DNA of 64,000 nucleotides, taken from contig DASXKN010000030.1 of NCBI GenBank assembly GCA_036496805.1, positions 15,081-79,080 on the forward strand, given 5' to 3'. Below, piece by piece: positions 17,143 to 25,773 of this stretch. This DNA comes from SZAS-103 sp036496805. Lineage in GTDB: Bacteria; Pseudomonadota; Gammaproteobacteria; Xanthomonadales; Xanthomonadaceae. The first letter of the stretch is position 1, and every line of letters starts with the position of its first letter. The notes under the pieces are model-generated. The model saw only the letters and a list, made by a program, of their open reading frames with translations, had not been told where the DNA came from and did no database searches. The position numbers and the translations under genes were made by a program.

Positions 17143-17949
17143 CTACGCAGCCGGCCGCAGCGCCTCTTCGACGACGGCAACACGCGCCGGCGACACGGCC
17201 AGCAACGTGCATCGCTCGGTCCACTGGATCAGCGACAGACCGCCGTCGAAATCCTCGGTCAACGCGGTGCAGTGCTCCACCCAATCGCCGTCGTTGCAAT
17301 AGGTCACGCCGTCGATGTCGCGGATCGTGCCGCAATGGATGTGCCCGCAGACATGGCCATCGAAGCCGCGCACATGCGCAGCCTCGGCGACGCGATGCTC
17401 GTAGGCGCGGATGTAGCGCAGCGCGCGGCCGATCCGTTGCTTCACCCATATCGACACCGGCACGTAGGGCTTGCGCAGCCGGCGACGCACGGCGTTGAGG
17501 CCGCGCCCGCTGAAGATCACCAGCCGCTGCGCGCGCTCGCCCACCCAGTAGAGCCAGCGCTTGCCGTAGTCGTGCGGATCGTGTTCGTCGCCGTGGCTGA
17601 CGCGGAAGCGACGGCCGTCGGCGGTCTCGTGCACGGCATCGAGCATCACCCGCACGCGTCCGATCGCCTGTCCGGCACGCGAACGCATCGCCGCGTCGTG
17701 ATTGCCGGGGATGTAGGTCACCCGCGTTCCGGCGTCGGCCTTGCGGAAGATCTCCGCGATGATCGCGGTGTGTTGCGGATGCCAGTACGAACGTCGCGCG
17801 AGTGCCTCCAGGTCGAGGATGTCGCCGACCAGGTAGAGCTGTTCGCAATCGGTCGAACGCAGGAAGTCGAGGAGGTAGGCCGAGCGGCAGGTGGGCGTGC
17901 CCAGGTGCACGTCGGAAATGAACACCGTGCGGAACTGCCGTGTGCGCAT
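17143..17949 (-). CDS. UDP-2,3-diacylglucosamine diphosphatase-like metallophosphoesterase (LpxH family)
   Basis: 268 residues. All five calcineurin-fold metal motifs are present: SDVHLG (12-17), VGDILD, GNHD, HGDEHD and GHIHCG. LpxH removes UMP from UDP-diacylglucosamine in lipid A synthesis; the family also holds close relatives of uncertain substrate, and the HGDEHDPHDYGKRW segment fits that wider group. It has no signal peptide, so it acts at the inner face of the inner membrane. ATG 17949 is the only sensible start; the upstream extension is basic and not protein-like. Whether it is the main LpxH of the cell is not decidable here. Confidence 0.85.
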   Translation of the reverse strand: MRTRQFRTVFISDVHLGTPTCRSAYLLDFLRSTDCEQLYLVGDILDLEALARRSYWHPQHTAIIAEIFRKADAGTRVTYIPGNHDAAMRSRAGQAIGRVRVMLDAVHETADGRRFRVSHGDEHDPHDYGKRWLYWVGERAQRLVIFSGRGLNAVRRRLRKPYVPVSIWVKQRIGRALRYIRAYEHRVAEAAHVRGFDGHVCGHIHCGTIRDIDGVTYCNDGDWVEHCTALTEDFDGGLSLIQWTERCTLLAVSPARVAVVEEALRPAA

Positions 17950-18046
17950 GTCACGCTCCAGCGTGGCTCGCCGGAGAAGACTAGGGACATTGCGTCGCAG
18001 CGGTGTTGCAGGCGCATGGCGCTTGTGTGTCAGCGCCGGTCGACGG

Positions 18047-18823
18047 CTAGCGCGTCGCTGCCATGTCCTTCTGCAACCGCATCTGCGCGGCCGGCAGCAC
18101 GAGATCCACCCACTTTGCGTACATCGATGGCGACGGGTGCAGTCCGTCGTGCGCGGCGAGGCTCGCGTCGTGCGCAACCTCGCGGCTGACCGGCGTCACG
18201 TCGACCCACGCCGCGCCGCGCACGCGCGTCCCCGCTTGCGCGCTGGCGTTGAAGGCATCGATCTGCGCGGCGATCGTCGCCAGGTCGCGACCGCTGGCCT
18301 GGCCGAAGGGTGTTGCGCCCCAGTCCGGGATCGACAGCACGATCACCCGTGTCGCGTCGTCGCCGGCAAGGTGGATCGCGCGGGCGAGCAACGCGTCGAA
18401 CTGTTCGGCGTACTCGTGCAGGTCGCGGCCGCGATACTGGTTGTTGACGCCGATCATCAGGGTAACGAGGGCGTAGGGCGGATCGAAATGCGAGCGGTCC
18501 ATCGCCGCCGACAGTTCGTCGGTGGTCCAGCCGGTGGTGGCGATGATCTGCGGATCGTCGAGCGTCACGCCGAGGGCGCGCAGCCGCGCGACCAGTTGCA
18601 CGGGCCAGCGATCGTGCTCGCCGACCGCTTCGCCGATCGTGTAGGAATCGCCGAGGGCAAGAAATCCGTGCATGGGATGTTTTTCCTTCGTGACGGACAG
18701 CGCCGGCGCCGCTTGCTGCTGCGGCGAAGCGCTGCAGGCGCACACCAGCGCGCCGAACGCGCCGAGCAGCAGCGAAGCCAGCGCCCGCCCAGCAATCTGT
18801 TGAAAATGGACTTTCCTGTCCAT
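18047..18823 (-). CDS. Exported SGNH/GDSL-family hydrolase, probable lipoprotein
   Basis: 258 residues. A signal with lipobox-like ALVCAC near residues 24-30 comes first. The SGNH blocks follow: GDSYTIGE (catalytic Ser), TTGWTTDELS, GVNNQYR (Asn) and DGLHPS (Asp and His). Such enzymes are esterases or lipases of the envelope. ATG 18823 follows GGCGAG and lies inside the first of four consecutive perfect hairpins, so its start codon could be hidden in RNA structure. The gene is downstream of alaA on the same strand, with 108 bp between. Confidence 0.88.
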   Translation of the reverse strand: MDRKVHFQQIAGRALASLLLGAFGALVCACSASPQQQAAPALSVTKEKHPMHGFLALGDSYTIGEAVGEHDRWPVQLVARLRALGVTLDDPQIIATTGWTTDELSAAMDRSHFDPPYALVTLMIGVNNQYRGRDLHEYAEQFDALLARAIHLAGDDATRVIVLSIPDWGATPFGQASGRDLATIAAQIDAFNASAQAGTRVRGAAWVDVTPVSREVAHDASLAAHDGLHPSPSMYAKWVDLVLPAAQMRLQKDMAATR

Positions 18824-18916
18824 TTTCAACTCGCCGAGTCCGGCACATGTCCGGACTCGGCTCCGCGAGTCGACCACTTGCGCGGTCGACTCGCGAGCGA
18901 TCCATCCCTGGATCGC
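18799..18916. repeat. Four consecutive perfect inverted repeats
   Basis: Hairpin 1: GTTGAAAATGGAC (18799-18811) with GTCCATTTTCAAC (18818-18830), 13 bp. Hairpin 2: CCGAGTCCGG (18834-18843) with CCGGACTCGG (18851-18860), 10 bp. Hairpin 3: CGCGAGTCGACC (18864-18875) with GGTCGACTCGCG (18884-18895), 12 bp. Hairpin 4: GCGATCCA (18897-18904) with TGGATCGC (18909-18916), 8 bp. Loops are 4-8 bases and none has a T tract. They fill the whole gap between the alaA stop and the GDSL gene start. Confidence 0.95.
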
Positions 18917-18931
18917 GCCAGCACGGTCATG

Positions 18932-20152
18932 CTAGGCCGCATGGCGCGCGAGCGCGTTGCCGATCCGCGCGAACACTTCGCGCATGGTGTCCGCTTCCGG
19001 CAGCAGGGTGATGCGGAAGTGGTTGCGGTAGCGCACGTTGAAGCTCGATCCGGGCACGATCAACACGTGTTCCTGTTCCAGCAATTCGAGCGCGAAGCGG
19101 TGGTCGTCCAGGTGCGGCAGCAGCTCGCGACGGAACGAGGGGAAGGCGTACAGCGCGGCCTGCGGCGCGACGAGGTCGAGGTAGGGACTGTCCTCGCAGC
19201 AGTCGATCACCGCACGCCGGGTCTCGTATAGCCGGCCGCCCGGCGCGCACAGCGGCTTGATCGTCTCCGGACCCTGCAACGCCGCCGGGATTGCCCATTG
19301 TCCCGGGACGTTCGAGCACAGCCGCAGCGCGCTGAGCAGATCGAGCGAGTGCATGTAGTCGGCCAGCCGCCACAGGTCGCCGCCGAGCACGCCCCAGCCC
19401 ACGCGCCAGCCGCAGGCGCGATGCAGCTTGGACAGGCCGCCGAAGCTCAGGCAGGGCACGTCGCCGGCGAGCGAGCCCATCGGCGTGAACGTCGTTTCGT
19501 CGTAGACGATGCCCTCGTAGATTTCGTCGGCGAGCAGCAGCAACTGGTGCTTCGCGGCGATCTCGACCAGGCGCTGGAGCACGGCGCGCGGATAGCTCGC
19601 GCCGGTCGGGTTGTTCGGATTGATGACGACGAGTGCGCGCGTGCGCGGCGTGACCAGCGCTTCGATCTGGTCCGGATCGGGCACGTAGCCGTTCTCGGCG
19701 CGGCAGTCGTAGTACGCCGGGCGGCCGTCGTTGAGGATCGTCGCGGCGCTCCACAGCGGGTAGTCGGGGCTGGGCAGCAGCACTTCGTCGCCGGGGTTGA
19801 GCAGGGCGCGCAGGGCGATGTCGATCAGCTCGCTCACGCCATTGCCGACGAATACCTGCTCGGGAAGGATCGCCTCGCCATCGCGCTGCGAATAGTGCGC
19901 GGCGAGCGCCTCGCGCGCGGCGGGCAGGCCCTGCTGCTGGGTATAGGCGTCGCTGTGCGGCAGGTGGGTCGCGATCGCCTGCTGCATGTGCTCGGGCGCG
20001 CGAAAACCGAAGGCGCCGGGATTGCCGATGTTGAGCTTGATCAACTGGTGGCCGCGGGCTTCGAGTTCGCGGGCGCGGCGGGCGAGTTCGCCGCGGATTT
20101 CGTAGCGCACTTCGCGCAGGCGTTCGCGGGTGACGAGGGGGGTGGCGGTCAT
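18932..20152 (-). CDS. alaA: Alanine-synthesising aminotransferase, AlaA family
   Basis: 406 residues, matching E. coli AlaA (about 405) along its length: KLNIGNPGAFGF, VGNGVSELI, SPDYPLWSAA, VVINPNNPTGA, LLADEIYEGIVYD and the PLP lysine in FGGLSKLHRACGWRVGW. It transfers an amino group, usually from glutamate to pyruvate, in the cytoplasm. The terminal Arg that binds the substrate carboxylate is in NHFRITLLP. ATG 20152 gives the standard start. The gene is divergent from rsgA and upstream of the hairpin array. Confidence 0.94.
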   Translation of the reverse strand: MTATPLVTRERLREVRYEIRGELARRARELEARGHQLIKLNIGNPGAFGFRAPEHMQQAIATHLPHSDAYTQQQGLPAAREALAAHYSQRDGEAILPEQVFVGNGVSELIDIALRALLNPGDEVLLPSPDYPLWSAATILNDGRPAYYDCRAENGYVPDPDQIEALVTPRTRALVVINPNNPTGASYPRAVLQRLVEIAAKHQLLLLADEIYEGIVYDETTFTPMGSLAGDVPCLSFGGLSKLHRACGWRVGWGVLGGDLWRLADYMHSLDLLSALRLCSNVPGQWAIPAALQGPETIKPLCAPGGRLYETRRAVIDCCEDSPYLDLVAPQAALYAFPSFRRELLPHLDDHRFALELLEQEHVLIVPGSSFNVRYRNHFRITLLPEADTMREVFARIGNALARHAA

Positions 20153-20287
20153 GCGGGGAAGGGCTGCGATGCGAAACCGCTAGCCTAGCCGAATCCCGCT
20201 GGCTTGGCCGGATCCGTATCCGGTCGCCCCGCAAAAGAAGCTTCCCTCGCCGCTCGCGCAGGCGTTTTTGCTGCACAATCCACCCAC

Positions 20288-21373
20288 ATGCAGCTGATGC
20301 CCGACGCACGCCACGACCTGATCGCCATCGGCTGGCCCGACGATGCGCAGGCGCGCGCCGCCCTTGAACCGCTGCCCGATGGCCGGTTGGCGCGGGTGAG
20401 CGCGCAGCATCGTTCCGGCTACGTCGTCGCGATCGCGGTCGACCGCGAATTTCCGGCGCAGGCGCTGGCGGCCTGGACGCGTCCGCGGATCGCGCCCGAA
20501 GAACGCGCAGTGGTCGGCGACTGGGTGCTGCTGGAACCCGCGCGCGACCACATCATTGCCTTGCTGCCGCGCCGCAGCCTGCTCAAGCGCGCCGCGGCCG
20601 GCGAGTCGTACAAGCAGCAGCCGATCGCGGCCAACATCGACACCGTGTTCGTGGTCAGCGGCCTGGACCTCGACTTCAACCCGCGCCGGATCGAACGCTA
20701 CCTGATGCTGGTGCGCGCGAGCGGCGCCGAGCCGGTGCTGGTGCTGACCAAGAACGACCTGCACCCGGATGTCGATGTCGATGCGCTGCTGGCCGGCATC
20801 GCCGCGCAAGGCGTGGCGATCCACCGCATCAATGCCAAGGACGCCGCCAGCGTCGCCGTGCTGCATCCCTGCCTCGGACCCGGCCGCAGCGTGGTGCTGG
20901 TCGGCTCCTCGGGCGCTGGCAAGTCCACCCTCACCAACACCCTGCTCGGCACGCAGAAGATGAAGACCGCGGCCGTGCGCGGGCACGACGCGCGCGGCCG
21001 CCACACCACCACCCACCGCGCGCTGATCGCGTTGCCGCAAGGCGGCGTGCTGATCGATTCGCCCGGCATGCGCGAACTCAAGCCGACTGGCGAGGAAAGC
21101 CTGGAGCAGGGCGGCTTCGAGGACATCGAAGCGCTGACTGTGCAGTGCCGCTTCAGCGATTGCGGACATAACGGCGAGCCGGGCTGCGCAGTGCGCGCCG
21201 CGCTCGAAGCCGGCACGCTCGATCCGGCGCGCTATGCGAACTACCGCAAGCTCGGGCTCGAAGTCGCCGCCGCCGCGCAGGGCCACGCCCAGCAGCAGGC
21301 GCGCAAGGCCGACGGTCGCGCCGGGGCCAAGTCCTACCGACAGCGCCACCTCGAGAAATACGGCAGGAATTGA
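20288..21373 (+). CDS. rsgA: Ribosome small subunit-dependent GTPase A
   Basis: 361 residues. The domain order is OB-fold (30-105), then a circularly permuted GTPase with G4 TKND before G1 GSSGAGKST and G3 DSPGMRE, then a zinc knuckle CRFSDCGHNGEPGC. RsgA checks late 30S maturation. ATG 20288 is the first Met of the frame that fits; a second Met lies three codons later, and neither has a good ribosome site. The C-terminal lysine/arginine-rich tail is normal for the family. The QEGLA gene starts one base after its stop. Confidence 0.96.
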   Translation: MQLMPDARHDLIAIGWPDDAQARAALEPLPDGRLARVSAQHRSGYVVAIAVDREFPAQALAAWTRPRIAPEERAVVGDWVLLEPARDHIIALLPRRSLLKRAAAGESYKQQPIAANIDTVFVVSGLDLDFNPRRIERYLMLVRASGAEPVLVLTKNDLHPDVDVDALLAGIAAQGVAIHRINAKDAASVAVLHPCLGPGRSVVLVGSSGAGKSTLTNTLLGTQKMKTAAVRGHDARGRHTTTHRALIALPQGGVLIDSPGMRELKPTGEESLEQGGFEDIEALTVQCRFSDCGHNGEPGCAVRAALEAGTLDPARYANYRKLGLEVAAAAQGHAQQQARKADGRAGAKSYRQRHLEKYGRN

Positions 21374-21374
21374 G

Positions 21375-22655
21375 ATGGAAGGAAAAGCAGTCAAGCCGCC
21401 ACCGACTCCCGAACTCGCGCACTACGCCGCGCTCGACGCGCGCATGGTCGCCGCGGTCAAGGGCATCGACCTGCTCGCCACGGCGAGCTGGCCGGCGCAG
21501 GTGCAGGCCGATTTCCTCGCCGCGCGCGCGCGCGGCAGCACGCAATTCCCGAAGATCGACTACCCGAAGCAGCAGCACGCCGCGGTGCGCGCCGAGCTCG
21601 ACGCGATCAGCGCGCAGACCGACTCCGACCATCCGCTTGGCGACTACATCGCGCGCAGTTGCGAGAGCTGGCGCGTCGCCACCCAGCTGCTCGAAGCGCT
21701 GGGCACGCCCGGCATCGCCGAGCCGTCGATCAAGCTGTTCGGCAAACCCGGCGACCGCCTGCCCGGCAACGGTCCGACCAACATCGAGGCTGCGCAGCAT
21801 TTCATCGCGATCGCCGACGAGATCGACCGCGAGCTGGCCACCTCGGTGATGCCCGAGGACATCCCGGCCGAAGCGTTGCAGGTCGAACTGCAGGCCAGGC
21901 TCGATGCCTTCTTCACCCGCCACAAGATCAACGTCGTGCTCGACCCCTGCCTGATCGCCAAGGCCGCGGCCGGACCGACCCGCATCCGCCTTCGCACGAA
22001 CGCGGCTTTCAGCGAATACGACCGCCAGCAACTGCTCGAGCACGAGGCCTTCGTGCATTCGCTGACCGCGCTCAACGGCCGCGAGCAGCCGTACCTGAAA
22101 TCGTTCGCGCGCAGCTCGCCGCGGGTGACCGCGACCCAGGAAGGGCTGGCGACGTTCGCCGAGCAGATCACCGGCGCGATCGACATCGCGCGGATGAAGC
22201 GCATCAGCCTGCGCATCATCGCGATCGACATGGCGATGAATGGCGCCAGCTTCCTCGACGTGTTCGATTTCTTCGCCAGCGCCGGGCAGGGCGACAACGA
22301 GAGCTTCACCTCCGCCCAGCGCGTGTTCCGCGGCGCGCCGCTGCAGGGCGGATGCGCCTTCACGAAGGACACCGTGTACCTGCATGGCCTGCTGTCGGTG
22401 CACACCTTCTTCCGCTGGGCGCTGCGCAACGGCAAGCTGCCGCTATGCCGGCTGCTGTTCGCCGGCAAGATGGCGCTGCAGGACGTGCTGCGCTTCGAGC
22501 CGTTCTTCGCGGACGGCTTCATCGCCCAGCCGCTGTACGTGCCGCACTGGGTGCAGCGCGCGAACGGGCTCGCAGGCATGCTGGCGTTCTCGTTGTTCGC
22601 CAACCGCATCCGCCTGGACCACGTCGATGTCGGGGACTTGGTCCTGGGTCTTTGA
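21375..22655 (+). CDS. QEGLA-motif protein (DUF1704, putative metallopeptidase)
   Basis: 426 residues. It has HEAFVH at 223-228 and TQEGLA at 254-259, the paired motifs of the DUF1704 family, annotated as flavohemoglobin expression-modulating QEGLA proteins and related to eukaryotic tyrosine carboxypeptidases. The two His and the QEGLA Glu are the probable zinc ligands. There is no signal peptide. ATG 21375 follows AGGA and overlaps nothing, but is only one base past the rsgA stop, so the two are coupled. The bacterial substrate is not known. Confidence 0.88.
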   Translation: MEGKAVKPPPTPELAHYAALDARMVAAVKGIDLLATASWPAQVQADFLAARARGSTQFPKIDYPKQQHAAVRAELDAISAQTDSDHPLGDYIARSCESWRVATQLLEALGTPGIAEPSIKLFGKPGDRLPGNGPTNIEAAQHFIAIADEIDRELATSVMPEDIPAEALQVELQARLDAFFTRHKINVVLDPCLIAKAAAGPTRIRLRTNAAFSEYDRQQLLEHEAFVHSLTALNGREQPYLKSFARSSPRVTATQEGLATFAEQITGAIDIARMKRISLRIIAIDMAMNGASFLDVFDFFASAGQGDNESFTSAQRVFRGAPLQGGCAFTKDTVYLHGLLSVHTFFRWALRNGKLPLCRLLFAGKMALQDVLRFEPFFADGFIAQPLYVPHWVQRANGLAGMLAFSLFANRIRLDHVDVGDLVLGL

Positions 22656-22679
22656 GGTTAGCTTTCGCTTTTGCTGATG

Positions 22680-23300
22680 TATCGAAAACAGAAGCAGAGC
22701 TTCCGCCCAAGGGCGGGTTCCTTTCTCTTGCTTGCCCAAGAGAAAGGAACCAAAGAGAAGGGCACCCCGGAGCGTTGCGCCCTCGGCACATCCATGTGCC
22801 GAGGGTTCGTTCCGGCCGTCGGGTCGTTTCGACGGCGCATCCATGCACCGGCGAAACGATGGCCGACGTCCTGTCGGCCCCCCTTCGGGCTGTTAACCGC
22901 CGCCCTCCACCGCAACGCACGGGGCCCCTTGAAGAGCGCGCGCATCGTGCGCGCAAGAGCTTCAAGCCGAAACCAAGCCCGCCAAGCCAATTGCCAGACC
23001 GGCAGCACCTCGAAGGCGAGTTCCGCTCTGCTTTGTCTTGCTTTGCTCTGAGCGCATGGATGCGCTGCTTGTAAGGGGCCCCTGCGGAGCGGCGGACGAG
23101 GGCGGTCAAACCCGGAGGGCGGCTTGCAGGGATGCGCGCCGTTTTTCGACAGCACAGGAGGTGCTGCCGAAAAATCAGCCCTCGTCCGCGAACCCGGAGC
23201 ACATGGATGTGCGCAGGGCGCGCAGCTTGGGGTGCCCTTCTCTTGGTGACTTCTCTTGGGCAAGCAAGAGAAGTCACCCGGGCGCGGCAGCGACCGGAAC
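22680..23300. repeat. Interspersed inverted-repeat element (about 0.6 kb), no credible gene
   Basis: The ends of this 815-bp gap are related in inverted orientation: the left end (22700-22815) reads like the reverse complement of the right end (23190-23290), including AGAGAAGGGCACCCC and CACATCCATGTG. Each end has its own perfect hairpin: 22716-22730 with 22737-22751 (15 bp), and 23245-23258 with 23265-23278 (14 bp). Small open frames exist on both strands but encode low-complexity basic peptides. It resembles the repeat sequences scattered between genes in xanthomonad genomes. Copy number cannot be judged from one window. Confidence 0.75.
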
Positions 23301-23470
23301 GCTCTCGCTTCTTGAGCCATCGAAGCCAAGTACCGAAACAGCCAACACGGCATTCCCCAGCGTGCGAAACCCTTGGGCCAACGACCGCCATGTCCCCCAG
23401 CGGGCGGCCTTGCCGTTAAACGGGCATAATCCGGCGCTCGCCGGTCGTCCGGGCTCAACCAGGGGAAGCC

Positions 23471-24289
23471 ATGTCGCACAAATTCCATTTCATCTCGGGC
23501 CTGCCGCGCTCGGGGTCCACCCTGCTGTCGGGCCTGCTGAAGCAGAACCCGCGCTTCCACGCCGGCATGAGCGGCCCGGTGGCCGGGATGTTCAACACCA
23601 TCACCGGCGAGATGAGCGCGCGCAACGAGTTCTCGGTGTTCATCAGCGACGACCAGCGCAAGCGCGTGCTGCGCGGCCTGTTCGACAACTACTACGGCCC
23701 CGAATTCGACCGCCCGGTGATCTTCGACACCAACCGCATGTGGTGCATCAAGCTGCGCCACCTGCGCGAGCTGATGCCGGAGAGCAAGGTGATCGCCTGC
23801 GTGCGCCACATCCCGTGGGTGATCGACAGCGTCGAGCGGCTGATCCGCAAGAACACCTTCCAGCCTTCGTCGATCTTCGGCTACGCGCCGGGCGGCACGG
23901 TCTACCAGCGCGCCGACAGCATGGCCTCGAACGATGGCCTGGTCGGTTTCCCGTTCAACGGGCTCAAGGAAGCCTACAACGACGAAGGCGCGGGACAGCA
24001 GATGATGCTGGTCCAGTACGAGAGCCTGACCCGCGAACCGGCGCGCACGATGGCGGCGATCTACGACTTCATCGGCGAGCCGATGTACCAGCACGACTTC
24101 GACAACGTCGACTACGAAGCCAACGAGTTCGACATGCGCGCCGGCACGCCGGGCCTGCACGTGGTCGGATCGAAAGTGCGGCCGAACGAGCGCCAGACCA
24201 TCCTGCCACCCGACCTGTTCCGCCGCTTCGAAACCGATGCCTTCTGGCGCGACCCGGCGCTGAACCTGCGCAAGGTCCGGGTGGTGTAA
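23471..24289 (+). CDS. Sulfotransferase family protein
   Basis: 272 residues. The 5'-phosphosulfate-binding loop GLPRSGSTLLSGLL (10-23) of PAPS-dependent sulfotransferases is clear, and the 3'-phosphate-binding region may be VRHIPWVIDSVERL. It also has QYESLTREP and a conserved helix near the end. It has no signal peptide or membrane span. It should move a sulfate group from PAPS to a small molecule or glycan; the acceptor is unknown. ATG 23471 follows AGGGGAAG. The PLP decarboxylase gene starts nine bases after its stop, so both are likely one operon. Confidence 0.9.
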   Translation: MSHKFHFISGLPRSGSTLLSGLLKQNPRFHAGMSGPVAGMFNTITGEMSARNEFSVFISDDQRKRVLRGLFDNYYGPEFDRPVIFDTNRMWCIKLRHLRELMPESKVIACVRHIPWVIDSVERLIRKNTFQPSSIFGYAPGGTVYQRADSMASNDGLVGFPFNGLKEAYNDEGAGQQMMLVQYESLTREPARTMAAIYDFIGEPMYQHDFDNVDYEANEFDMRAGTPGLHVVGSKVRPNERQTILPPDLFRRFETDAFWRDPALNLRKVRVV

Positions 24290-24298
24290 GGATTGCTG

Positions 24299-25669
24299 AT
24301 GGGCGCGCACGCAGACCGCGATGCCGCGCTCGAAGCCGCGATGCGCCATGCGCGCACGTGGCTGGATTCGCTCCACGATCGGCCGGTGCCCGCGCAGGCC
24401 ACGGCCGAGGACATGCTCGCGGTCTTCGGCGGCCCGCTGCCGGAAGGATCGTGCGACGCGACCGGGGTGATCGAGTTCCTCGGCGCGAACGCGCCGCCCG
24501 GCCTCGTCGCGATGGGCTCGGGGCGCTTCTTCGGCTTCGTGATCGGCGGCGCGCATCCGGTGGCGCTCGCGGCCGACTGGCTGGTCAGCGCCTGGGACCA
24601 GAACGCGGGCCTGCGCAAGGTCACGACCGCGAACACCGCGCTCGAGGAAACCGCTGCCGCGTGGCTGCTCGACCTGCTGGGCCTGCCGTCGAACAGCGGC
24701 GTCGGCTTTGTCACCGGCTGCACGATGGCGAACTTCACCTGCCTGGCCGCCGCGCGCGGCGCGGTGCTGCGCAAGCTGGGCTGGGACGAGGCACGCGACG
24801 GCCTGAGTGGCGCGCCACGCGTGCGCGTGCTGGTCGGCGCCGAGCGCCACGACACGATCGATCTGGCCTTGCGCTATCTCGGCCTCGGCGCTCCCGAATC
24901 GGTCGCCGCCGACGAGCAGGGTCGCATCGACGTCGCCGCACTCGAAGCCGCCCTTGCCGCGAACGAAGCGCCGACCATTGTCTGCCTGCAGGCCGGCAAC
25001 GTGCATTCGGGTGCGTTCGACGATTTCTCCCGTGCCGTTGCGGTCGCGCATCGGCATGGCGCATGGGTGCACGTGGACGGCGCATTCGGGCTGTGGGCCG
25101 CTGCCGCGCCGGCGCTGAAGCCTCTCGTCGCGGGCATCGACGCGGCCGACTCGTGGGCCACCGACGCCCACAAGACCCTCAACGTGCCCTACGACTGCGG
25201 CGTGGCGATCGTGCGCGATCCGGGCGCGCTGCGCGCGGCGATGGGCATGCACGGTGACTACCTGATCATGGACGCCGGCGGCGGCGATCCCTACGAGCGC
25301 GTGCCCGAGCTGTCGCGTCGCGCGCGCGCGATCCCGGTGTGGGCGGTGCTGCGTTGCCTTGGCCGCCGCGGCGCGATCGCACTGGTCGAGCGCCTGTGCG
25401 AGCGCGCACGCGCCTTTGCCGAAGGCGTCGCCGCGATTCCCGGCGCGCGCGTGCTCAACGACGTCGTCTACACCCAGGTCTGCCTCACATTCGAGGACGA
25501 CGAACGCACCCGCGCCATCGGCCAGCGCCTGATGGACGACGGCACCGCATGGATCAGCGGCTCGATCTGGCGCGGTCGCGCGATCCTGCGCATCTCGGTC
25601 AGCAACTGGTCGACCAGCCCCGGGGACGTCGAGCGTGCGCTCGCGGCCTTGCGCCACGCCGCTGGATGA
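24299..25669 (+). CDS. PLP-dependent group II decarboxylase (aromatic amino acid decarboxylase-like)
   Basis: 456 residues of fold type I. The PLP lysine is in TDAHKTLNVPYDCG, preceded by HVDGAFGLWA (Asp binds the pyridine nitrogen) and GFVTGCTMANFTCL (phosphate cup). Overall it resembles aromatic-L-amino-acid and tyrosine decarboxylases. It releases CO2 from an amino acid; which one is not clear. ATG 24299 follows AAGGA; a TTG six bases upstream is less likely. It is coupled behind the sulfotransferase gene, so the amine product may be the acceptor of sulfate; that is inference. Confidence 0.88.
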   Translation: MGAHADRDAALEAAMRHARTWLDSLHDRPVPAQATAEDMLAVFGGPLPEGSCDATGVIEFLGANAPPGLVAMGSGRFFGFVIGGAHPVALAADWLVSAWDQNAGLRKVTTANTALEETAAAWLLDLLGLPSNSGVGFVTGCTMANFTCLAAARGAVLRKLGWDEARDGLSGAPRVRVLVGAERHDTIDLALRYLGLGAPESVAADEQGRIDVAALEAALAANEAPTIVCLQAGNVHSGAFDDFSRAVAVAHRHGAWVHVDGAFGLWAAAAPALKPLVAGIDAADSWATDAHKTLNVPYDCGVAIVRDPGALRAAMGMHGDYLIMDAGGGDPYERVPELSRRARAIPVWAVLRCLGRRGAIALVERLCERARAFAEGVAAIPGARVLNDVVYTQVCLTFEDDERTRAIGQRLMDDGTAWISGSIWRGRAILRISVSNWSTSPGDVERALAALRHAAG

Positions 25670-25690
25670 AGGCCGCGGCAAGGCCTTCAT
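25666..25690 (+). terminator. Hairpin over the decarboxylase stop codon
   Basis: ATGAAGGCC pairs with GGCCTTCAT across a 7-base loop. The stop codon lies in the stem. The following sequence is only mildly T-rich, so termination strength is doubtful. Confidence 0.4.
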
Positions 25691-25773
25691 AAGTTTCCAG
25701 TAGTATCGTTCACGCAAACCTTGCGTTCGCCTAACCCGGAATTTCGGGTCGTCCCCCTATCGTTGCCCTCGCC

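Noticed and set aside
22658..25717. 1,019-codon open minus frame opposite the sulfotransferase and decarboxylase genes
   Set aside because: It runs through the repeat element and two real genes and encodes low-complexity basic protein.
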